A DNA stretch of 15,438 nucleotides from Pseudomonadota bacterium. GTDB lineage: Bacteria; Bdellovibrionota_B; Oligoflexia; Oligoflexales; Bin106. The stretch lies in the NCBI GenBank assembly GCA_026710525.1, contig JAPOQT010000092.1:1-15438 (forward strand). Direction: 5' to 3'. The notes under the pieces are model-generated. The model had not been told where the DNA came from. It saw only the letters and a program-made list of their open reading frames with translations, and searched no databases. Made by a program: the position numbers and the translations under genes. This document shows positions 7,284 to 15,140 of this stretch, piece by piece. Each line of letters opens with the position of its first letter. Position 1 is the first letter of the stretch.

Positions 7284-8186
7284 ATGCCAAGTAGTTTTTC
7301 CGAATCGGTAACATCTTCTGTTGCGCACCCCAAGATCCTACCCCACGAAATTAAAATTAATACCGAGAATCAAGCGGCCAAACAACATAGGCGATCAATG
7401 AACGATAATGTTTTTGATCCTCGTGATTTCTGCGCTTTGTCTAGTGGTATTGGCCTTGGTCACCTGCAACCAGTATCAGACAAGATCCAGGTGAGTGACT
7501 CATTACCGGTGATCCATGATAATGAGACTATTCTGTCAGACAAGGCCCATGACCCTCTCACTACCACAGCTTACCACGACCCAAAAGACCATTCCCTGAA
7601 TCTCGAAGGTAGCCAAGGTAACACATTGCCGGCTATAATGAGTGGCGGTAAAATACAACAATTAGGCGCCATGATATTCCCCTTGACCAGATGGATAGGT
7701 CACACGACAACTCGTTACGTGTTACCTTCGATTTCTTTTTTGACAAAGTGGGTAGGCACTCGATCATCTTCCCCTGAGTTAGAGCATCAAGAGCAAAAAA
7801 TAGGTTTGATTCCAAAGAAAGTTACTGCTGGTAGCTTTAGTGTATTTGATCATCAAAGCCAACCTAATAACCAGTCGTATCCTAACAAAACATTCTTATG
7901 GCTGATGAGGCACTTTGTAGATATCACTTGCGCCTTTATCCTTTTTAATGTTATTGCTTTCTGTGGCGTGCTAACGAAGGTCGGTGGGCTATCACCCCAG
8001 GACTTTCTCCTGTCGTATACTGGATTTGGTTGGCTGATGAATTTCGTTTTTGCTTATGCTTTACTTCTTGTGATGTACGGATTCTGTGCTTTATTTCAGA
8101 TACCAACAGCCGGAAAAATTATCTGGCCTAATGAGAAAAAAAAGGATGAAAAAAAAATTAAAAAAAATCCGCCATTATCTACTTGA
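7284..8186 (+). CDS. Unrecognised membrane protein with two C-terminal helices
   Basis: I do not recognise this 300-residue protein. Residues 1-200 are hydrophilic and low in order, with an amphipathic stretch around 128-157. Two membrane segments follow, about 214-232 and 249-271. Arg209 and Asp213 just before the first helix, and PTAGK (274-278) after the second, are faintly like the start of an RDD domain, but one or more helices would be missing and I do not press the call. The protein ends in a very Lys-rich tail encoded by three A runs of 8-9 bases. The AGGA upstream is 10-11 nt from ATG, a weak ribosome-binding site, so the start is less certain. It is divergent from cysS across 129 bp. 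Confidence 0.6.
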   Translation: MPSSFSESVTSSVAHPKILPHEIKINTENQAAKQHRRSMNDNVFDPRDFCALSSGIGLGHLQPVSDKIQVSDSLPVIHDNETILSDKAHDPLTTTAYHDPKDHSLNLEGSQGNTLPAIMSGGKIQQLGAMIFPLTRWIGHTTTRYVLPSISFLTKWVGTRSSSPELEHQEQKIGLIPKKVTAGSFSVFDHQSQPNNQSYPNKTFLWLMRHFVDITCAFILFNVIAFCGVLTKVGGLSPQDFLLSYTGFGWLMNFVFAYALLLVMYGFCALFQIPTAGKIIWPNEKKKDEKKIKKNPPLST

Positions 8187-8386
8187 CTACATGATGATAA
8201 GAAAAGTATAATATATTTTTCTTCGGTTGTTTGCAGAAGGTTTGGTTCTAAAAAGTTGCAATTTTTTATTAAGTGTATTAAAACGTATTGTCCTTGGTTT
8301 GGTTGGAGTGTCTTCGATCAAAATCAAATAAGGTGATTGATGTTGTTTGATATAAGTAGATTAATGTTTACTAGGAGAAGATAGTT

Positions 8387-9310
8387 ATGAAAAGAGTACC
8401 GGTTGAAAAGTATAAATATCCTAACTCGGTGAACTTATTTAAGTTTGTCCAACGTGTGATGTCTTTCCAAAGAAACGAAAGGGTACACAACAAGGATATT
8501 GGGGAAATACTCGATTTTAAACCTTCAGACTGTTCGCACTGGAAAAGGGGCTTTAAAAATGTTAAGTCCATTAACGATCTTAATAGTATTGCTGATTACC
8601 TAGAAGTAGAAATGTCCCTTGTCTATGATCTAGCAACCGGTCGCCTTGGCTTCGAAGAGGCCTACTTTGAGTACATGGAGACTCAAAATATATTAGATAT
8701 TTCAGAGATGGTTGCTAAGGTACCAAGACGTAAGCTTTTGACGGCAAATAAGAAAGTCCTTGCATTTGTTGATAAACTGCAGCGAGACGCTAAGTTTACC
8801 ACGCCGCCTCTTTATCTTCCTGAGGTTCTGAGATTTTTCCCATTTGTTTCGATTCAGCAAACCGACGTTCTTGACAAACTCACTCGAATCTTACGTGTGA
8901 AATCAACGAATTATAAAATTCAATACAAAAATGGTGAACTCTCGCCACAAACCAGACTGGCGATGACGAAGGACCTTGCTCGGATTGTTCTTGATGTTGA
9001 GAGAATTCGTTTTCCTGAATTAGGTGAGTTTTTTGACGAAACTATTGAGTATGAAAAATTTCTGTTTACTGCTGAGTTACTTTGTCCTCGTCGCTTATTC
9101 AGTCATGAAGTATCAAAGGTTGATCCTCAATTAGATCTCACAACCCAGCTTTCGAAGATTTTTTGGGCGCCTAAGTGTTTAATTAATCATCAGTTGAAGG
9201 CTTTGCTTCACAACATGTTTGTTATGACTCAGCCTCAGAAAAAAGAGGTTTCATCTGAGAAGACGATTAGCGTCAACAACAGTTCAGAAGACACAGTGGG
9301 GGCTACTTAG
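8387..9310 (+). CDS. HTH protein with degenerate ImmA/IrrE-like domain
   Basis: This 307-residue protein has two parts. Residues about 33-85 (NKDIGEILDFKPSDCSHWKR onward to MSLVYDLATG) look like a helix-turn-helix DNA-binding domain of the XRE/Cro type. Residues about 140-275 resemble the ImmA/IrrE (COG2856) fold: LSPQTRLAMTKDLARIVLD lines up with the family's usual RQRFTLAHELGHxxLH segment, and EYEKFLFTAELLCPRRLF (221-238) with the usual E-x-E-A-N-x-FAAELLMP segment. The zinc-binding HExxH is replaced by KDLAR (195-199), so peptidase activity is unlikely. It could be a regulator that keeps the fold for ligand or partner binding. The C-terminal 25 residues are Ser/Glu/Asn-rich. AGGAGA lies 9 nt before ATG. 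HTH call moderate; IrrE-like call is motif-level only. Confidence 0.65.
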   Translation: MKRVPVEKYKYPNSVNLFKFVQRVMSFQRNERVHNKDIGEILDFKPSDCSHWKRGFKNVKSINDLNSIADYLEVEMSLVYDLATGRLGFEEAYFEYMETQNILDISEMVAKVPRRKLLTANKKVLAFVDKLQRDAKFTTPPLYLPEVLRFFPFVSIQQTDVLDKLTRILRVKSTNYKIQYKNGELSPQTRLAMTKDLARIVLDVERIRFPELGEFFDETIEYEKFLFTAELLCPRRLFSHEVSKVDPQLDLTTQLSKIFWAPKCLINHQLKALLHNMFVMTQPQKKEVSSEKTISVNNSSEDTVGAT

Positions 9311-9355
9311 AATCTTTAATTCGTTTGTGAATAGGGTTTCTGGGGGTTAAAATTC

Positions 9356-9414
9356 CATGTTGGGTTGAGGAGACAGTGGTGAGTTTAACAGCTATATCTA
9401 TTCAACCCAGCATG
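9356..9414 (+). promoter_or_regulatory. Hairpin enclosing the ribosome-binding site before the phosphatase gene
   Basis: CATGTTGGGTTGA (9356-9368) pairs with TCAACCCAGCATG (9402-9414), 12 Watson-Crick pairs and one G-U. The 33-nt loop holds the Shine-Dalgarno GGAGA and two GTG codons. The right arm ends 6 nt before the TTG start of the phosphatase gene. It probably influences translation of that gene. Confidence 0.55.
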
Positions 9415-9423
9415 AGAGATTGA
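9379..9423 (+). CDS. Possible 14-codon leader ORF
   Basis: GTG at 9379 follows GGAG (9369-9372) by 6 nt, a better initiation site than any for the phosphatase itself. It encodes a 14-residue peptide (MSLTAISIQPSMRD) and stops at TGA 9421-9423, overlapping the TTG start at 9420-9422. It may be a leader peptide coupling translation. Alternatively it is the true N-terminus of the phosphatase cut off by a 2-base shift in GAGAGA (9414-9419). Confidence 0.35.
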   Translation: MSLTAISIQPSMRD

Positions 9424-10271
9424 GTCGTCTAGGTGATCGCCTACTTAAGCAAGTTCAAGAAATAAACTTCCCTCGAAGTTCCGTTAGGGTTTACTTTGGG
9501 AGTGTTGATAAGCGCAATGCCTCATCTATCTTAGATAACTTTCGCTCCGAGTATATTCCAGGACAATCTTGGGCCGTGGTTAGCAAGGATCAGTTTGGGT
9601 TTGAGCTCGCTTTTTTTGACATGGACGGTACTTTAATTTCATCAGAATCGTCAGTGGAACTCGCCGCAAGATTTTTAACCAAAGAGTTGCGTGATGAAGT
9701 GGAAGCTATCACAGCGAAATCGATGGCTGGTGAAATATCTTTTGCTGACAATATCGCCAAAAAAACTAAGTATTTTCAAGGTACCACTAAACAACAACTT
9801 GATCTTGTTACCTCGGAGTGCCGTTTTCATGAAGGTGCCGAAGACTTTGTTGATTATTTGCATTCCCGTGGGGTGAGATCTTTTCTGGTGACAGGTGGTC
9901 TTAAGACCATGGCTGCCCCCTATGCTAAGCGTCTTCATATGTCAGGGTTCTGTGCTAATACTGAAGAGTGGCAATACCATCAGTCTCAGGGTGGTAAATG
10001 GGTAATGACCGGTGAACTGAAGCCACCGATTATTACGAGTATGGCAAAGGCGGATTACTTGAAAGCCCAGTGTCATAAGTACCAGATAGCCATAGAAAAA
10101 ACTTTGATGATTGGTGATGGCGCTAATGATCAGGATATGGCTATGGCTGCTGGTTTAGCTGTTGGTTTTAAACCAAAATCATGCCTTATTCCCTATCTGC
10201 ATGTGGTGAATGAAACCGGTCACCATGGGTTTATGAGTGATCTCATTGACCACATAAATGATGAGGCTTAA
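9420..10271 (+). CDS. HAD-family phosphatase, phosphoserine phosphatase-like
   Basis: This 283-residue HAD subfamily IB hydrolase has all four motifs. Motif I is FFDMDGT (D67 nucleophile, D69), motif II LVTGG (T158), motif III a lysine near K210, and motif IV MIGDGAND (D233, D237). The cap region between motifs I and II (SMAGEISFADNIAKKTKYFQG) follows the SerB pattern of G-x-x-x-F and an L/F-x-G. SerB makes serine from phosphoserine, but HAD-IB enzymes have other substrates, so the gene symbol is withheld. The first 60 residues are an extra N-terminal region of unclear role. No ATG or GTG lies in frame upstream before a stop at 9366-9368; the only start is TTG at 9420, which lacks a well-spaced Shine-Dalgarno. 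Confidence 0.85.
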   Translation: MSRLGDRLLKQVQEINFPRSSVRVYFGSVDKRNASSILDNFRSEYIPGQSWAVVSKDQFGFELAFFDMDGTLISSESSVELAARFLTKELRDEVEAITAKSMAGEISFADNIAKKTKYFQGTTKQQLDLVTSECRFHEGAEDFVDYLHSRGVRSFLVTGGLKTMAAPYAKRLHMSGFCANTEEWQYHQSQGGKWVMTGELKPPIITSMAKADYLKAQCHKYQIAIEKTLMIGDGANDQDMAMAAGLAVGFKPKSCLIPYLHVVNETGHHGFMSDLIDHINDEA

Positions 10272-10274
10272 CCC

Positions 10275-10309
10275 TAGTAGGTTACGTCGAGGGCTGTGTG
10301 ACCCTACTA
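10275..10309 (+). terminator. Hairpin after the phosphatase gene, possible terminator
   Basis: TAGTAGG (10275-10281) pairs with CCTACTA (10303-10309). With a one-base bulge the stem extends through TTACGT against GTGTGA with wobbles. It lies 4 bp past the stop codon, in the 141-bp gap between two convergent genes. No good U tract follows, so termination is suggested mainly by position. Confidence 0.4.
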
Positions 10310-10412
10310 TTAATCTGTGTTCTCATCGACAAATCATACTTATGTAAAAACCATGGGATGAAGAATATAAGCGCCCAAAACCCTCTCCTTTATCGATGTT
10401 ACATTCAGTTTC

Positions 10413-11933
10413 TCAGAGCTTAAAGGTCATAAATATGATACCCATAAATATGGTGGGTATAATTGCTCCAAGGAAGAGATAAGCCGGGTTGATTCGTCCG
10501 GAAAAATATTTAGAGAGAATAGCAATACCGGCAGGATTAGGGGCATTAGCAATCACCGTGAGACCACCTCCACTCAAAGCACCCACCATTACCGCATATT
10601 TAAGCTCATCGGAAAAATCAGGAATCAGGCTAGCCAGATAAGTGATGGCAGCATTATCATTGAGAGTCGTGAGAGCTATTGATGTGAGCATCAGGTGGTT
10701 TTGAGACAAAGAACTGAGCACAGGTTGGATCCACCAACCCTGAAGACCACCGTGAATCACAAGTCCTGCTAAGAAAAATCCGACTAATAAAGACTCCTGG
10801 AGTGCTAACCGTTTTTGATATGGTCTGGTGGCCTTGTAAAAACCCAAAAAGAATAAAAATCCACCAATAAAAAACACTGGATAATGGGCCATAAACACAG
10901 TCCATACCATAAAAGATAGATGACAGCTAATGACCCACCAAGGCGCATTAGGCGACACTAGTGTGGTGATTTCTGCCTTATTATCTACACCAAGAGAGGA
11001 GAACTCTTTTTTGAAAATAAGAAAATAAGTGAGGTTCGAGAGCAAGATACCCAATCCTGCTTTCCAAGCAAAATTTTCGATCATAAACAAAGTACTCCAG
11101 TTCCATGCTTTAGCTACCATAAGCACTGGCGGAGCAGCAAAATTAGTAAAGGTACCGCCGACGGAAATATTGACAAACAACAGACCCAAAGTGGCATATT
11201 TTAGTTTGTTAGATGGCTGACATCGGTAAAATTCTCGCCCTAAAAGTAAAGCACCGATGGTCATGGCAGCTGGCTCGGTAATAAATGATCCCAATATGGG
11301 AGCAACGGTGAGAATAACAGCCCACCAAGCTAAAGGAGTTGAGCCAAATAAAGCAGCAATGCTGCCAAGACAAAGCCTGGTAAAATCAAGAACTGGTTTA
11401 GTGGCGGCTAAACACATAATAACCACAATAAACATAGGTTCTGTATAGTTCACCTTGTAGGTCATATAATGGACCACCTCAGAGGGTGTAAAATAAATAG
11501 CCATCGCACCAGCAAGCACCACTGCCCATAAACCAAAAATCACCTCAACTTCGCCAACAAAATGAAGAATCTCAGCAAAAAAATGAACCTCATCTTTAGA
11601 CGACTTATTGATAAATCGTCGTTCCATTTTTTTAGCAATACCAAGAAAGAGAGGGGCGATAAATATATGAACGATAGCTAAAATAAAAATAAGGGTGGCG
11701 ATAAGATTAAATGGTTCGTGGGCAATACGACCAAGAAGGATTTCACCCAGTGTGTTTAGGTGGCTATCCTGATATGATTCGAGTGGTGGTGGTAATAATG
11801 AATCAACCGGGGTACTATGTGATGTGGCTGCCAGACTGTTGTTAGATCTCAGCCATGACACAGTAGCAGCCAATATTGATAGTGGCCAAAAAAATAGGGA
11901 GTTTTGTCGCTTGGGAAAAAAAATTGAAAACAT
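10413..11933 (-). CDS. Putative Na+/H+ antiporter
   Basis: This polytopic inner-membrane protein of 506 residues (from ATG 11933) resembles the putative Na+/H+ antiporter family PF07399. Numbering is from ATG 11933. It has about ten or more hydrophobic segments. Conserved-looking polar stretches inside membrane segments include SFITEPAAMTIGALLLG, NISVGGTFTNFAAPPVLMVA, TTLNDNAAITYLASLIPDF and GGGLTVIANAPNPAGIAIL, typical of ion-carrier substrate sites. The N-terminus (MFSIFFPKRQNSLFFWPLSI and on to SLAA) looks like a cleavable signal sequence. The open frame reaches a TTG at 12029 and an ATG at 11954. I chose 11933 because AAGG lies just upstream and the longer forms put extra residues before the signal sequence. 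Family call good; ion specificity is unproven. Confidence 0.8.
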   Translation of the reverse strand: MFSIFFPKRQNSLFFWPLSILAATVSWLRSNNSLAATSHSTPVDSLLPPPLESYQDSHLNTLGEILLGRIAHEPFNLIATLIFILAIVHIFIAPLFLGIAKKMERRFINKSSKDEVHFFAEILHFVGEVEVIFGLWAVVLAGAMAIYFTPSEVVHYMTYKVNYTEPMFIVVIMCLAATKPVLDFTRLCLGSIAALFGSTPLAWWAVILTVAPILGSFITEPAAMTIGALLLGREFYRCQPSNKLKYATLGLLFVNISVGGTFTNFAAPPVLMVAKAWNWSTLFMIENFAWKAGLGILLSNLTYFLIFKKEFSSLGVDNKAEITTLVSPNAPWWVISCHLSFMVWTVFMAHYPVFFIGGFLFFLGFYKATRPYQKRLALQESLLVGFFLAGLVIHGGLQGWWIQPVLSSLSQNHLMLTSIALTTLNDNAAITYLASLIPDFSDELKYAVMVGALSGGGLTVIANAPNPAGIAILSKYFSGRINPAYLFLGAIIPTIFMGIIFMTFKL

Positions 11934-11968
11934 TATCGCCTTAGATCCTCTCATAGTATGTCGTAAGT

Positions 11969-11974
11969 AGTATA
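11969..11974 (-). promoter_or_regulatory. Possible -10 element of the antiporter gene
   Basis: TATACT on the minus strand (11969-11974) is a good -10 match and would give a leader of roughly 30 nt to ATG 11933, in line with that start. A T run 18 bp upstream is a poor -35. If used, it rules out the TTG start at 12029. Confidence 0.3.
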
Positions 11975-12060
11975 AGTAGTAGATGATTCTAGAAAAAATA
12001 ATTGTGACGAGGAGACACAGTAGCAACAAGTGCGCCTTGTTATGTTGTTAGCTCAACAAG

Positions 12061-12099
12061 CTTGTACATTTTATCACCTACTTGTCACTTTATCACCTT
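12061..12099. repeat. Imperfect 19-20-bp tandem repeat between divergent genes
   Basis: Copy one (12061-12080) and copy two (12081-12099) both read CTTGT, then CAYTTTATCACCT, and differ by one indel and two substitutions. A half-copy in opposite orientation (GGTGAT) occurs at 12114-12119, and the palindrome ACAAGCTTGT (12056-12065) overlaps the left edge. The repeat lies in the 347-bp gap between the antiporter start (11933) and pyk (12281). This suggests protein binding sites two helical turns apart; the binding protein is unknown. Confidence 0.55.
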
Positions 12100-12280
12100 A
12101 GGACAGTCTGTTTGGTGATGGTATAAAGCTAAACACAACTCCCAAACAAGCCACAGGAGCTATATCGTAGAGGGTGGGTGGTTATGAATAACAAGTGTGA
12201 TACCCTAAAGCAACTGCTAGATATGTATCGTTAAGCAACGTATAGTTATCAAAATACCATGAGAATTAAGGAGATGTTCT

Positions 12281-13741
12281 GTGCATCCATTTACCCAAAA
12301 TATGCGACGATGTAAAATTATTGGCACAATTGGCCCAGCTTCTAGGTCTGAAAAAGTATTGATCCAACTGGTTGAAGCAGGGCTAGATATTTGTCGGCTG
12401 AACTTCTCTCATGGTAGTCATGAAGACCATCTCGAAAATATTCGAGTCATACGTAAAGTCGCTAAAATGACTGGCAAAAATTTATCCATTCTCCAAGATT
12501 TACAAGGACCAAAAATACGCTGTGGCTCACTTATGAATGGTGGTCAGATTGAGCTGGTGACAAATAACGCGTATACCTTAACCTACGGTGACGAGCAAAC
12601 ATCGCTATCAGAAATTCCCATCGATTACAAAGACCTTGTCGGTGATGTTCAGCTTGGTCAAAGGGTGATGATGGACGACGGCCTGTTAATTATGGTTATT
12701 GAAGAGATAACTGGCGACCGAGTGGTAGTGAGAGTACAAGAAGGAGGAGTGCTCAAGTCTCGAAAGGGTGTGAATTTTCCTGACTCGATTTTATCTCTAC
12801 CAATTTTATCAAAAAAAGACACCAAGGATCTGGTGTTTGGTATTAATAATCATGTCGATATTATTGCCCTGTCTTTTGTCCAAACACCAGAAGATGTGAC
12901 TTCCTGTCAAAAAGTCGTGTCGGCATTAGGTGCTGATACTCCGGTGATTGCTAAAATTGAAAAAATGAGTGCCGTAGAGAACATTGACGATATTGCTGAG
13001 GTTGCTGATGGCATTATGATCGCAAGGGGTGATTTAGGTGTTGAAGGTAGGATTGAAAAAGTGCCCACATTTCAAAGAAAGATTATTGCCAGTAGTCTGA
13101 AAAAATCAAAGCCTGTGATTATTGCGACACAGATGCTTGAATCTATGACCTCAAGTCCTCGTGCCTCTTTTGCCGAAAGATCAGATATTGCTAATGGAGT
13201 TTTAGAAGGTGCTGATTGCTTAATGTTATCAGCTGAAGTAGCTACTGGCGATTTCCCTGTAGAAAGTGTGGCTACCATGGACGCGACTATTCGTGAAGTT
13301 GAAAAATGGATTGAAAGTAGGTCAGAGAGCAACTTTTTACCTTATCCAGTCGATCGAGATCTCGCTGAATCAAGTGTACTCGACAGAGATGGTATCGCCT
13401 TGGCCGCATGTGAATCAGCAGAAGAAGTAGCAGCAAAAGTCATTGTGTGTGTATCACTCACAGGATCAATTGCTAGAGCTATTTCAAGATGGCGACCAAA
13501 AGTGCCGGTGGTCACATTATGTCCGAGGGTGGAGGTGATGAGACGTCTCCAGCTGTCTTGGGGGGTATATGGGATTCAAAATCCTATTTTTTACAACACA
13601 GACTCTCTCATCCAGAGTCTGCCTGAATTACTCAAAGGTTTAGGACTTGTTGAAACAGGCGATAGAATCGTCATGACCGCAGGTATCCCGATTAATCATC
13701 TTCGCAGTACTAATATGGTGAAAATTAACACGATTTTGTGA
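12281..13741 (+). CDS. pyk: Pyruvate kinase
   Basis: This 486-residue enzyme converts phosphoenolpyruvate and ADP to pyruvate and ATP, the last step of glycolysis. Visible parts include CKIIGTIGPASRS, CRLNFSHG (R39, N41, S43, H44), the catalytic lysine in PVIAKIEKM (K225, with E227) and metal ligand D251 in MIARGDLGVE, then ATQMLESM and SDIANGVLEGADCLMLSAE. The effector-binding C-terminal domain follows (about 370-486). QDLQGPKIR has Leu, Gln and Lys at the positions (113, 114, 117 of the rabbit muscle enzyme) associated with K+-independent enzymes. The usual PTRAE loop reads RASFAE here. GTG is the start, with AAGGAG 7 nt upstream; ATG at 12302 is the alternative. The MscS gene follows after 41 bp, possibly as one operon. 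Confidence 0.96.
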   Translation: MHPFTQNMRRCKIIGTIGPASRSEKVLIQLVEAGLDICRLNFSHGSHEDHLENIRVIRKVAKMTGKNLSILQDLQGPKIRCGSLMNGGQIELVTNNAYTLTYGDEQTSLSEIPIDYKDLVGDVQLGQRVMMDDGLLIMVIEEITGDRVVVRVQEGGVLKSRKGVNFPDSILSLPILSKKDTKDLVFGINNHVDIIALSFVQTPEDVTSCQKVVSALGADTPVIAKIEKMSAVENIDDIAEVADGIMIARGDLGVEGRIEKVPTFQRKIIASSLKKSKPVIIATQMLESMTSSPRASFAERSDIANGVLEGADCLMLSAEVATGDFPVESVATMDATIREVEKWIESRSESNFLPYPVDRDLAESSVLDRDGIALAACESAEEVAAKVIVCVSLTGSIARAISRWRPKVPVVTLCPRVEVMRRLQLSWGVYGIQNPIFYNTDSLIQSLPELLKGLGLVETGDRIVMTAGIPINHLRSTNMVKINTIL

Positions 13742-13782
13742 TCATAATATCCTTCGTTCAATCATGATGATTTAGGTGATAA

Positions 13783-15006
13783 ATGACAAATAAAAACAAA
13801 CAGGGCAGGAGTTTTTGCTGGTATTTAGGAATGATCATCCTTTTTTTGATGCCACAGAATCTCCAGGCAGCTGAGGTGTCGGTACTCAGAAATATGATTC
13901 CTGAATCCATGCAGTGGCTTAATTATTCCTTTGCTTACCAAGAAGTTTGGCAGTGGTGTGCCCTTGCCTTTGGCTTCTTAGTTGTCTTGATTTTTCACGG
14001 TTTGGTGAAGATTGTTTGGCGGTTGATTGAGCGCGGCACCAAGGTCACGAAATTTACTTGGGATGATCAGTTGATTGTGACGATCAAAGATCAGAGCTGT
14101 GTGCTCATAACCTTACTCTTTACCCATGTGTATGTGATGATTCTCGGACTGTCTGAAGGACTGTCTGAATTCTTGCGTCATGGTATTAATTGTTTCATAG
14201 CCCTCTCCTTATATCTTTTTTTGTATAAGCTCACAGACATAATCCCAAGTGTTATTAAGCGTCTAGAGGTATCAAATGAGCGCAAGATTGATCCTGCTGT
14301 TTCTCAAATTTTTGTCAGGGTTTGTCGGATTACGATTTTAATTCTATGGCCGCTGTTTGTGTTACAAAACTTTGGTTTTAATGTGGCATCTGTTTTAGCG
14401 GGTCTGGGTTTTGCTGGTTTGGCTCTATCACTGGCAGCAAAAGACACAGCGAGTAACTTTTTTGGCTCTCTGATGATTCTTTTAGATAAACCATTTAAAA
14501 TTGGTGATTGGGTGATTATTGGCGATAAAGAAGGATCGATTATGGACATAGGTCTGCGGTCAACCCGCATTCGGACGTTTTATGATTCTGTGATCACAGT
14601 ACCGAATGCCTTAATTATGACAGATGTTGTCGATAACATGGGACAAAGACAATTTCGTAGAATTAAAACCACCTTAGATATTTGTTATGATACGTCGCCT
14701 GCCAATATTCAAGCTTTCATCCAGAAGGTGAAAGATATTTTGGCCCATCATCCTAATACTGAGAAATCAATAGATCAGCATGTAGTGCTATCTGAATTTA
14801 GAGAGTCATCGTTAGGTGTGCTACTTTATTTTTTTCTTCAGGTTTCTGATTGGAAAGAAGAGTTACTCGTAAGAGAAGAACTTTTTCTCAGTATTATTAA
14901 AGCCGCTGAAGATCAAAACGTTCAATTCGCCTTCCCGACGAGGGTTTTGCATTTAGCAAACCCAAAGCAAACTGAACTGCAGAATTTAGTGGCATCTAAA
15001 TCATAA
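13783..15006 (+). CDS. MscS-family mechanosensitive channel
   Basis: This 407-residue inner-membrane channel would open under membrane tension and release solutes during osmotic downshift. It has an N-terminal signal sequence (about 1-30, cut near QAA) and several membrane helices around 55-78, 103-123, 133-150 and 172-187. The pore-lining helix and start of the MscS beta domain are at 191-240: VLAGLGFAGLALSLAAKDTA, then FFGSLMILLDKPFKIGDWV, the classic MscS signature. The remaining beta domain includes RTFYDSVITVPNALIM, and the C-terminal alpha/beta domain ends at about 390. It is longer than E. coli MscS (286 residues) because of the extra N-terminal helices. AGGTG lies 4-5 nt before ATG. 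It follows pyk by 41 bp on the same strand; a functional tie is not evident. Confidence 0.93.
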   Translation: MTNKNKQGRSFCWYLGMIILFLMPQNLQAAEVSVLRNMIPESMQWLNYSFAYQEVWQWCALAFGFLVVLIFHGLVKIVWRLIERGTKVTKFTWDDQLIVTIKDQSCVLITLLFTHVYVMILGLSEGLSEFLRHGINCFIALSLYLFLYKLTDIIPSVIKRLEVSNERKIDPAVSQIFVRVCRITILILWPLFVLQNFGFNVASVLAGLGFAGLALSLAAKDTASNFFGSLMILLDKPFKIGDWVIIGDKEGSIMDIGLRSTRIRTFYDSVITVPNALIMTDVVDNMGQRQFRRIKTTLDICYDTSPANIQAFIQKVKDILAHHPNTEKSIDQHVVLSEFRESSLGVLLYFFLQVSDWKEELLVREELFLSIIKAAEDQNVQFAFPTRVLHLANPKQTELQNLVASKS

Positions 15007-15140
15007 CAAAGGTTGAATGGAGCTAATATTCATGATATTTCTTATGTGCCTAAGGTGTGCAACGAGAGATCCGTCGCGAAAACTTTAGACGACTCTTTAG
15101 TGTGTATTTTTATTGAAAGATCGTTATTCTTACTATGAGA

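Noticed and set aside
7072..7311. Open frame of 79 codons on the plus strand across the cysS start
   Set aside because: Mostly antisense to the well-supported N-terminus of cysS, with no family resemblance.
11934..12029. Longer antiporter start at TTG 12029
   Set aside because: It adds 32 residues before a clear signal sequence and lies upstream of the likely -10; ATG 11933 has a better ribosome-binding site.
12184..12234. 16-codon ORF ahead of pyk
   Set aside because: Only a weak G-rich stretch precedes its ATG, the codons show no attenuator-like pattern, and so short an ORF is expected by chance.
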